A stretch of 11,063 nt of DNA from Bacteroidota bacterium (GTDB taxonomy: Bacteria > Bacteroidota > Bacteroidia > UBA7662 > CANHCV01), in NCBI GenBank assembly GCA_027488715.1, contig JAIYBD010000081.1:1-11063 (forward strand), read 5' to 3'. Below the pieces are notes generated by a model, which was not told where the DNA came from, ran no database searches, and saw only the letters and a program-made list of their open reading frames with translations. This document shows, one piece after another, positions 1-7,100 of this stretch. The translations under genes and the position numbers were made by a program. Each line of letters starts with the position of its first letter. The first letter of the stretch is position 1.

Positions 1-1
1 C

Positions 2-307
2 AATCCCGATTACCGTCCAGCATTGAATTCTCCCATGTCGGCCATCGCCATGGATTTCAATCCCATTCAAATTTATCCGAACCCAAGCAACGGAAACGTT
101 CAGATTCAATTTGAGTCCAACCAAGGCAACGCTGCCACAATTCAAGTGATTGACATGATGGGTAAAGTTCAAGTATTGGAAAAAATTGCCATCAGCGGCA
201 ACAGCACCGAATCTTTCGATTGGAATCACCTTCCTTCTGGAATGTATTTGGTGCAAATCTCAACGGGTCGTTCCATTCGAATGGCGAAGTTGCAAATTAC
301 CGAATAA
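2..307 (+). CDS. T9SS-secreted protein, C-terminal part (5' end outside window)
   Basis: The reading frame is open from base 2 with no upstream stop, so this is the 3' end of a longer gene; the TTG at 23 and the ATG at 35 are probably internal. The last 80 or so residues form a canonical type A sorting domain of the type IX secretion system: an FNPIQIYPNPSNG start motif, a beta strand (VQIQFES), the IQVIDMMGKVQ strand-turn, then LPSGMYLVQIS and a final short basic strand ending in KLQITE. In this family the domain directs the protein, after Sec export, through the outer membrane T9SS channel and is then cleaved, with the cargo attached to the surface or released. The catalytic or binding part is not visible, so the function of the whole protein cannot be given. 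An intrinsic terminator follows 30 bases after the stop. Confidence 0.9.
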   Translation, partial: NPDYRPALNSPMSAIAMDFNPIQIYPNPSNGNVQIQFESNQGNAATIQVIDMMGKVQVLEKIAISGNSTESFDWNHLPSGMYLVQISTGRSIRMAKLQITE

Positions 308-337
308 CCCCCTGAACAAGGGTTAGATACAACGAGT

Positions 338-371
338 GGGCTGCTCCGGGATGGGGCGGCCCTAATTTTTT
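338..371 (+). terminator. Rho-independent terminator of the T9SS cargo gene
   Basis: GGGCTGCTCC (338-347) pairs with GGGGCGGCCC (353-362) in a 10-bp stem with two G-U pairs and a 5-base loop, followed by TAA and a run of six T (366-371). It lies 30 bases past the stop codon of the upstream plus-strand gene. Read on the minus strand the same hairpin is not followed by a T run, so it is expected to act mainly on plus-strand transcription. The T run ends exactly at the stop codon of the convergent response-regulator gene. Confidence 0.85.
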
Positions 372-1064
372 CTATTCGTTAAACCGGTAACCTACTCCGC
401 GAACGGAGTGAAAAAATTGGGGTTCCTTGGGGTTTTCTTCGAAATACTTACGGAAACTTAAAATGAAATTATCGATGGTTCGGGTGCTTGGGAAAACGTC
501 GTATCCCCAAACCTTTTCAAGAATCTCTTCCCGAGAAACCACCTGGTTCTTTTTATCTACCAGAAGTTGCAACAACCTGGATTCCCTTTTGGTGAGTTGA
601 ATCGGTCCGTTCGATGTATTCGCTTCCATGGTTTGAAAATTAACGAAGTTCGAACCAAATTGAAATTGATGCACTTCCATCTTTTTTTCGTTTCCTTGCA
701 GGGAAGTTCGAATGAGAATTCCCACCCGAAGCAACAACTCTTCCAAATTAAATGGCTTGGCCAGATAGTCATTACCACCTGCTTTCAAACCTTTCACCCG
801 ATCCTCGGCGGTTCCTTTAGCAGATAGAAATAAAATAGGGATTTCGCGGTTTTCGAGTCGAATCCTTTCACTCAAATCCAATCCGCTCATGCCGGGCATC
901 ATCACATCGAGAATGATGATGTTGAACCTTTCCTCTTGGAAATATTGAAATGCCTCGGAAGCGTTGGATGCTGCACGAACCACATACCCTTCCAATTCTA
1001 GGTTGAGTTTAATGGTATCGCGAAGCGTAGCTTCATCTTCTACTAATAAAATTCGGGTGCGCAT
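372..1064 (-). CDS. OmpR/PhoB-family response regulator
   Basis: This is a 230-residue DNA-binding response regulator, the usual length for the family. The receiver domain (about 3-118) has the acidic pair E9/D10, the phospho-acceptor D53 in IIILDVMMPG, S81 in FLSAK, Y100 and the conserved K103 in LAKPF. The C-terminal winged helix (about 145-229) shows the typical LTKRESRLLQLLV entry, a VSREEILEKVWG helix, the recognition-helix region TRTIDNFILSFRKYF and the closing wing VRGVGYRF. The intact key residues predict a phosphorylation-activated transcription factor in the cytoplasm. The ATG lies 3 bases after the stop of the kinase gene, so the kinase is its likely partner. No Shine-Dalgarno sequence is visible, as usual in Bacteroidetes. 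The regulon cannot be read from the sequence. It resembles general RprY-like regulators of the phylum but I do not assign a symbol. Confidence 0.95.
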   Translation of the reverse strand: MRTRILLVEDEATLRDTIKLNLELEGYVVRAASNASEAFQYFQEERFNIIILDVMMPGMSGLDLSERIRLENREIPILFLSAKGTAEDRVKGLKAGGNDYLAKPFNLEELLLRVGILIRTSLQGNEKKMEVHQFQFGSNFVNFQTMEANTSNGPIQLTKRESRLLQLLVDKKNQVVSREEILEKVWGYDVFPSTRTIDNFILSFRKYFEENPKEPQFFHSVRGVGYRFNE

Positions 1065-1067
1065 CGA

Positions 1068-2066
1068 TCAGACTTTAGGGAGTCGTATTTCAAAGATGCT
1101 TCCTTTTGGTGAATTGTTGCGTACTTCTACAGATCCTCCTAAAAATTTTACCAAACGGTGAACAAGGTACAAACCCAAACCGGTGCCCTGCGTGGTTCTA
1201 GTTTCCTCAGAACCAATTCGATAAAACATTTGGAACAATTTGCTTTTTTCTTCCTCAGAAATTCCAATTCCACGATCGATAATCCTCAACAAACAGTGAT
1301 CTCCGGTCATTTCTAAAGAAACTCCCAAGAATTTTTCGTCGGCCGAATATTTCATGGCATTATTGATGAGGTTTGAAAGAATGGAGCGAATAGCCATTTC
1401 ATTTCCGTTGATGTGGATACCCGATTGTATTTTTTTATCGAGTTCAAATTCCCCATCTTCAAATCGTTCAGCAAAATCTTCCAACGTTTCGGCAACAATG
1501 GTGCTTAGATTGATTTTTTCTTTTTCCAAGTGAAAAGAAGCGTCCAAACGAGCAGCCTCCAACACCTGATCAATCAATTGAGATAAGCGAGTCACTTCAT
1601 GATTGGATTTATTGAGCAATTCGTGTTGAAGTTCAGGAGGTAATTCCCGCTTGAGCATCGTTTGATTGAGTAGCTTGATGCCAGCGAGAGGCGTTTTGAA
1701 CTCATGAGTTACACTGAGAAGAAAATTATTCTGTCTGCGTTTTAGGGCAATGCTTTGAACAAAACTGTTGGCCAGATGAAAAATTCCCCACAAAAGAAAT
1801 CCGAGAAAAACGACGCCTTCGGTGATGAACATAATGGTTCTTCGGATGCGCCGCTCCTCAATTTCGATAAGTTTCTCCTTCCACCACAGCGGCGAAGGAT
1901 TTTTACCTTGCATGTTTTCATACTTCCATTGCAACTGAAGTTGCTCTTTCTGGATTTCAAACATCATTTCGTTCGAACGCAAATGTTCGAAAGTCCACCA
2001 CAATAACGACGAAATGAGGTAAATAACGAGGAACCAGAATACGGTCTTGACCGAAATCCGTTCCAT
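1068..2066 (-). CDS. Two-pass membrane sensor histidine kinase
   Basis: This is a 332-residue kinase if started at the ATG at 2066-2064; a TTG one codon earlier is possible, but the ATG overlaps the preceding stop as TGATG and is preferred. A first membrane segment covers about residues 8-24 (VFWFLVIYLISSLLWW) and a second about 77-102; between them lie only about 50 residues, rich in Trp, Glu and Lys, as the presumed periplasmic sensor. A short linker without an obvious HAMP domain leads to the H box SVTHEFKTPL with H121 as phospho-acceptor. The HATPase domain has the N box NLINNAMKYS, the G1 box IIDRGIGI, an F-box region KLFQMFYRI and the G2 box GTGLGLYLVHRLV. All motifs are intact, so it should autophosphorylate and pass phosphate to the regulator encoded immediately downstream. 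The signal is unknown; the small sensor could sense membrane state or a partner protein rather than bind a ligand. Confidence 0.93.
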   Translation of the reverse strand: MERISVKTVFWFLVIYLISSLLWWTFEHLRSNEMMFEIQKEQLQLQWKYENMQGKNPSPLWWKEKLIEIEERRIRRTIMFITEGVVFLGFLLWGIFHLANSFVQSIALKRRQNNFLLSVTHEFKTPLAGIKLLNQTMLKRELPPELQHELLNKSNHEVTRLSQLIDQVLEAARLDASFHLEKEKINLSTIVAETLEDFAERFEDGEFELDKKIQSGIHINGNEMAIRSILSNLINNAMKYSADEKFLGVSLEMTGDHCLLRIIDRGIGISEEEKSKLFQMFYRIGSEETRTTQGTGLGLYLVHRLVKFLGGSVEVRNNSPKGSIFEIRLPKV

Positions 2067-2335
2067 CAAAAAGTGATTTGGGATTGCTTCAACGGTTCAA
2101 TCCATTTTCGATCCGCTTCCGGAATATCCTCTAATGGAATATTCAACTGATTGAAAATTTCCAAAAGCGCATTGAATTTTCCCTCCGCTGGTAAAAATTT
2201 GTTCACCACAACGACTTTAGATTGATGGATGATGCAGTAACCCGATTGAAAAGTACCTTTCTCGTACCGAACCTTCAATCCGCAATGTTGCAATAAATCC
2301 TCCGCCTTTTTGAGTAATTGTGGTGAAACCTTCAT
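2066..2335 (-). CDS. Small conserved-looking protein of unknown function (89 aa)
   Basis: This gene encodes an 89-residue soluble protein with no signal peptide or membrane segment. An N-terminal helix (about 3-18, PQLLKKAEDLLQHCGL) is followed by a strand with KVRYEKG, then GTFQSGYCIIHQSKVVVVNK, which reads as a beta hairpin, then a helix (about 50-66, AEGKFNALLEIFNQLN) and a charged tail. Coding status is strongly supported by context: its ATG overlaps the ettA stop by one base (TAATG) and its stop overlaps the kinase ATG by one base (TGATG). I recall similar short proteins with the RYEKG...SGYC...VVVNKF pattern in other Bacteroidetes, but cannot confirm this here and know no function. The hairpin-then-helix order loosely recalls the entry of ImmA/IrrE-type metalloproteases, but the HExxH zinc motif is absent, so protease activity is not expected. 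No function is assigned. Confidence 0.85.
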   Translation of the reverse strand: MKVSPQLLKKAEDLLQHCGLKVRYEKGTFQSGYCIIHQSKVVVVNKFLPAEGKFNALLEIFNQLNIPLEDIPEADRKWIEPLKQSQITF

Positions 2336-4008
2336 TAATTGATGTTTTTAAAGCGAGATTTTTTGGATTCGCCCATTCGCTCTTTGGCCGATTCTTCGTA
2401 ATCAGAATAGTTTCCTTCGAAGAATACCACTTGTCCATCGCCTTCGTAGGCGAGAATGTGTGTTGCGATACGGTCGATGAACCAACGGTCGTGGGAGATA
2501 ACGACCACGCAACCGGCGAAGTTTTCAATGCCTTCTTCCAAGGCACGAAGTGTATTTACGTCGATATCGTTCGTGGGCTCATCCAGCAACAATACGTTTC
2601 CACCTTCTTTCAAGGTGATGGCCAAATGCAAACGATTACGTTCTCCACCGGAGAGGACACCTACTTTTTTGCTTTGGTCATTTCCGGAAAAATTAAATCG
2701 GCCGAGATAGGCTCGAGAGTTCATCACAAAATTTCCTACAGTAACGTTATCGAGCCCTTGGCTTACCACATCGTAAACCGATTTTTCCATATCGAGGTCT
2801 TTGTGGGATTGATCGACATAAGAGATAGAAACGGTTTCGCCCCGGGTAATTTCACCAGAATCGGGATTTTCCAAGCCCATGATCATTTTGAAGAGGGTTG
2901 TTTTACCCATTCCATTGGGGCCCACCACCCCAACAATGGCGCCTTTAGGGATATTGAAATTTAGGTTTTCAAACAAAGTGCGATCTCCGTATTTCTTTGA
3001 AACACCATCAAATTGCAATACCATATCGCCCAAACGTGGCCCAGGCGGGATGTACAATTCCAATTTTTGTTCTTTTTCTCTGGATTCTTCGGAAGCCATT
3101 TTTTCGTAGGCCGACAAACGGGCTTTGGACTTGGCTTGACGAGCTTTGGGAGCCATACGCACCCATTCCAACTCTCGTTCGAGTGCTTTTTGACGCTTGG
3201 ATTCTTGTTTTTCTTCTTGAGCCAAACGCTTCATTTTTTGCTCCAACCATGAAGTGTAATTGCCTTGGTAGGGAATTCCTTCACCGCGGTCCAATTCCAA
3301 AATCCAGCCCGCAACATTGTCTAAGAAGTAACGATCGTGGGTAACAGCAATAACGGTTCCTGGGAAATTGGCCAAGAACTGCTCCAACCAATGAACACTT
3401 TCAGCATCCAAATGGTTGGTCGGTTCATCCAATAACAAAATATCGGGATTGCTTAGAAGAAGGCGACAAAGCGCTACACGACGGCGCTCTCCTCCTGATA
3501 GTATAGCGATGGGCGTTTCAGGTGCAGGACAACGTAAAGCGTCCATGGCTTTTTCTAAACGGTTATCCAATTCCCAAAGATTATTTCCATCGATGATGTC
3601 TTGTAATTCTCCTTGGCGGCGTAGGAGTTGATCCATTTTATCGCCGTCTTCATAGTATTCAGGAAGTCCGAATTTTTCATTGATTTCGTCGTACTCCGTT
3701 AAAGTATCCACGAAATGTTGTACACCTTCTTTAACAATCTCCATCACCGTTTTGGAATCGTCCAATTTAGGCTCCTGATGGAGGTATCCAATTTTATAGT
3801 TTTGATTGAAAACCACGTCGCCGGAATAGTTTTTGTCTTCTCCGGCGATGATTTTTAGAAGTGTCGATTTTCCGGCACCATTGAGTCCGAGAACTCCAAT
3901 TTTGGCTCCGTAATAGAAGGATAAATAAATGTCTTTTAAAATGGTTTTTCCCGTATTCAACGTTTTGGAAACACCGGTCATGGAGAAAATAATCTGGCGG
4001 TCTGTCAT
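2335..4008 (-). CDS. ettA: Energy-dependent translational throttle protein EttA (ABC-F ATPase)
   Basis: This gene encodes a 557-residue ABC-F protein with two ATPase domains and no membrane segments; E. coli EttA is of nearly equal length and very similar along the whole chain. Domain 1 has Walker A GLNGAGKST (41-49), signature LSGGE (170-174) and Walker B LLLDEPTNHLD with catalytic E195. The interdomain linker, about 243-320, contains the basic ELEWVR...KARQAKSKAR stretch that in EttA contacts the P-site tRNA. Domain 2 has Walker A GPNGMGKTT (363-371), signature LSGGE (452-456) and DEPTNDID with E477. Diagnostic EttA stretches include IPPGPRLGD and SRAYLGRFNF. In the known family the protein binds the ribosomal E site and, depending on ATP versus ADP, lets or stops the first elongation steps. 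It is first in an apparent four-gene operon. The start lies 5 bases from a TAACTTTG promoter box, which suggests a very short or absent 5' leader. Confidence 0.97.
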   Translation of the reverse strand: MTDRQIIFSMTGVSKTLNTGKTILKDIYLSFYYGAKIGVLGLNGAGKSTLLKIIAGEDKNYSGDVVFNQNYKIGYLHQEPKLDDSKTVMEIVKEGVQHFVDTLTEYDEINEKFGLPEYYEDGDKMDQLLRRQGELQDIIDGNNLWELDNRLEKAMDALRCPAPETPIAILSGGERRRVALCRLLLSNPDILLLDEPTNHLDAESVHWLEQFLANFPGTVIAVTHDRYFLDNVAGWILELDRGEGIPYQGNYTSWLEQKMKRLAQEEKQESKRQKALERELEWVRMAPKARQAKSKARLSAYEKMASEESREKEQKLELYIPPGPRLGDMVLQFDGVSKKYGDRTLFENLNFNIPKGAIVGVVGPNGMGKTTLFKMIMGLENPDSGEITRGETVSISYVDQSHKDLDMEKSVYDVVSQGLDNVTVGNFVMNSRAYLGRFNFSGNDQSKKVGVLSGGERNRLHLAITLKEGGNVLLLDEPTNDIDVNTLRALEEGIENFAGCVVVISHDRWFIDRIATHILAYEGDGQVVFFEGNYSDYEESAKERMGESKKSRFKNIN

Positions 4009-4012
4009 GCTG

Positions 4013-4020
4013 CAAAGTTA
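4013..4020 (-). promoter_or_regulatory. Candidate -7 promoter element of ettA operon (TAACTTTG)
   Basis: On the minus strand TAACTTTG matches the Bacteroidetes -7 consensus TAnnTTTG exactly and is followed by CAGC and then the ettA ATG. Transcription normally starts several bases after this box, which would place it at or within a base or two of the start codon. No clear -33 TTG element is visible at the usual 19-21 base distance, so strength is uncertain. This would be the only promoter needed for all four minus-strand genes. Confidence 0.55.
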
Positions 4021-4129
4021 CGTCACTTTTCGAAATAATACAGCTGTTAAACACTCCAAAATTCAAGATATGTTCACGTAAAAAAAGCTAAATCAATAAA
4101 AAGTTAAACATTAACCAAAAATTTATTTG
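4021..4129. promoter_or_regulatory. Divergent AT-rich control region between ettA and the adhesin gene
   Basis: This non-coding stretch separates two divergent genes. It contains the octamer GTTAAACA twice in the same orientation (4046-4053 and 4103-4110), and the second copy is the left half of a perfect dyad GTTAA-ACA-TTAAC (4103-4115). These are candidate regulator sites, but in AT-rich DNA they may arise by chance. I see no hairpin with a T run and no RNA gene. Confidence 0.3.
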
Positions 4130-4137
4130 TTACTTTG
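4130..4137 (+). promoter_or_regulatory. Possible -7 element of the adhesin gene (TTACTTTG)
   Basis: TTACTTTG matches TAnnTTTG at all fixed positions but the second. It lies 22 bases before the chosen ATG at 4160, which would give a leader of roughly 15-18 bases. There is no evident TTTG element at the right spacing upstream, so the call is weak. Confidence 0.3.
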
Positions 4138-4159
4138 TGTCGACGAAAATCATACCCTT

Positions 4160-7100
4160 ATGTCAAGATTTATTATTGGTTTCATTTTGTTGGTTTTGTG
4201 GGGCGGAATTGCCACAGCCCAAACGACTGTATTTCAGGAGAACTTCTCTTCTCCAGCTACGAGTGCAACGTACTCAACCAACAATCCCGTTGCAGTGGGA
4301 AGTATTTGGAAAATAAATCGTTCGGGAGTTGATTTTGGTGCTCGAATTAATGGTGGATTTTTGGATGTTACAAACGATGCCTCTGCTTCGGGGAACGCGA
4401 GTGGATGGGCGTTTCCGTTTGTCAATTCCAACACCGATTTTTCGGGAAGCACCTACAAAAGTACCTTTGCGCAAAATACGGGTCCGGTGGAATGGGTTTT
4501 TAATTTTCGTCAATTAAGATCCGATCCATCTGGTTTTGCGAGTGGTTCGTACGGAGTTGCGGTAATTCTAGGATGCGATACCACCAACCCTACCCTATCA
4601 ACGGCCAAAGGTTACGCCGTTATTTTGGGTCAATCAGGCTCATTTGATAGTGTAAAACTGGTTCGATTTTCAGGCGGATTAGTCAACTTTACGCCCATTT
4701 TAGTAGCGAATGGCGATTTCGGAGCCGAATACCTCTCTACCAAAGTTACTTTCAATCCCACCACGCAGCAATGGGAATTGTTTTTGAGGAACGATGGTGC
4801 CACAGGATTTCGAAATCCCGATTCAGTTGCCTTGGTAAGTCAAGGAACTGCTATCAATTCCACCCATACCTCTGTTGCTCTACCCTACTTTGGTGGTTAT
4901 TGGCAAGGATCAACAGGAGCAAGTCAAAATGCCCTCTTCGACAATGTTACGATTCGGGTAACTTCATCTTGTACAGCCCCAACCGTTGCTGCCACGAATC
5001 CGGTTTCCACTTCCATCACAACAAGTTCAGCCAATTTTTCGTGGACTCGAGGAAACGGCAGCCAAAATTTGGCCATCATCAATCCCACAAGTCAATCGGC
5101 CCTTGCTCCTTCCAACGGAAACGCGTACACCGGAAATTCGGTTTATGGTTCAGGAGACTTATTGGGAAGCGGGAACTATGTAGTAAGCAGTGGCACTTCA
5201 AATTCGGTTTCGGTAACGGGACTTTCGCCCCAAACCACTTACCAATTGCGAGTTTTCGAGAACAATGGAAGTTGTTATCAGCTGAATAGTCCGGCAACCC
5301 TAAATTTTTCCACCCTCGCCTTGGAGCCTTCAGGTTACCCAAGCAGTTTTTCGGCCTCGGCAAGTTCTTTTAGTTCGGTACTTTTAAGTTTTTCATCCCT
5401 CAACTCTTTAACCAACGCCAATGGATACTTGATCCTTCGGAAAGCGGGAAGTTTGCCCACCTCGGTACCCACCGATGGAATTGCCTACACGGTTGGGCAA
5501 ACCTTGGGAGACGGAGTAGTTGCTGCACTCATCACCAACACTTCAACAACCTCCATCACCATTTCGGGATTAGCTGATCAAACCAATCATTATTTCGTTT
5601 TGATTCCTTTTAATGGAAATGGTTCAGCGGCAACCCATAATTATCGGGTTTCGGGAACTACTCCATCGGCCAATGCCCTCACTCCTCAAATGCCCAGTTC
5701 GAGCTCCGATTTCATTGCGACCGGAACATTCACTTATTCCTCCGATATTGATCCTTTGCTTTATCAAGCAACTTCATTTTCCAATACCTCAGGAAGCATT
5801 TCGGTTTTCAGAGTAACCTTAAGGGACGGTGGAATTTCGGGCGATGCAGATGCCAATCCCACCACCGTTCAACAACTGGTCTTCCGAGGAAGTAATTTTA
5901 ACCAATTGAGAGGCGCCGTTTTATCGAACGGCAACGCCATCATTTCCGGTGCAGGGGTGGTGGATTCAACGGGGAATTCTATCACTTTCAGTGGGTTATC
6001 CATTTCTGCCGCCGACAATAACTCGTTTGACATCACCTTGCGGGTTTCATTTCTCAACAAAGTAACCGACAACTCTCAATTGAGCATTAGCTTATCGGCC
6101 AACGACGTGGTGGTAAGTTCGGCGGGCTCGCAGTTGGCCGCATTCACTCAAGTTTCAAGCAGCACCTTAAATAATCGAAATCGTTTGGAAGTAACGGCCA
6201 CCCAGTTAGCGTGGACCCAACAGCCCCTCGGTGCAGGCATCAATACTCCCATGGTACCGAACCCGAGGGTTTCTGCCGTGGATGTGGAAGGAAATGTGGA
6301 TGCCGATTACTCCGGTAGTATTTCGATTTCCTCGTCTGGAAGCATGGATTCCACTTCAAAATCGAGGAATATTGTATCTGGAACCGCCATTTTCGAAAAT
6401 ATTCGTTTCGTTCTCAGCCAATCCAATGTCACGCTATCGGCTCAATCAACAGGTTTTTCAACCATTTTGTCCAACCTATTTTCCATTTCTACCTTTCCCA
6501 TCAATGCTTACCGAACATCCAATTCTGGCAACAGTAGTTTTCCTTCTGGAAGTGGGTGGGAACAATTCGATGGAAGTAGCTGGATAAGTTCAACAGCACC
6601 AACAGCTAGCACCAGTCAAACCATTTATGTTCGAAATACTTTAAGTACATCCGCTTCCTTTGGAAGTTCGGTAAAATTTAAAGTGGAAAACGGTGGAACG
6701 CTCAATATCAATCACGTGAGTACTTCAGCTGAAATTTTTGTTCAAACTGGAGGGAAGCTTAATGTGAATGCCTCCGCTTCAGCTGGGAAAATCTACGTTG
6801 ATTCGGGAGCAACCCTGGAAGTCCTTTCCGCTTCATTTGGTCCCACCACTTCATCCGATACCTTACGAATCGACTCTGGTGGAAAAATGATTGTAAACGA
6901 CGCCAATGCTTTAAACACATCGAACATTTGGAGGGGAGTAGAACAATTTCAAACCGGTTCTGAGGTCATTATTTCCAATTGGAATTTTGGGGGAAGCGGT
7001 ACGACAAAGCGATTGATTGAAAATCCTTCCCAAATTTCACTCAACTCAGACGGTGCTTACTTTGGTCATTTAACCTTCAATGGTTTACCAAGCTCCTTGT

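Noticed and set aside
305..325. Hairpin TAACCC/GGGTTA at the stop codon of the first gene
   Set aside because: It has only 6 pairs, a 9-base loop and no T run after it; the stronger stem at 338-362 is the terminator.
372..2066. Naming the two-component pair rprXY or porXY
   Set aside because: The regulator is a plain OmpR type, unlike PorX, which carries a PglZ-type domain, and similarity to RprXY is only general family similarity, so no symbol is given.
2067..2069. TTG start for the histidine kinase
   Set aside because: The next codon is ATG, which overlaps the upstream stop in the common TGATG arrangement.
2320..2964. Long plus-strand open frame of 214 codons opposite ettA
   Set aside because: It lies entirely antisense to a clearly conserved EttA and the small gene's start; its product has no family-like motifs, and long antisense frames are expected opposite conserved genes.
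4127..4159. TTG start 11 codons before the adhesin ATG
   Set aside because: It would put a polar MLLCVDENHTL stretch before a perfectly normal signal peptide and would overlap the possible promoter box.
4771..5289. 172-codon frame inside the adhesin gene in another frame
   Set aside because: Its translation is rich in Arg, Phe, His and Cys with no domain pattern, typical of an out-of-frame reading of a Ser/Thr/Asn-rich protein.
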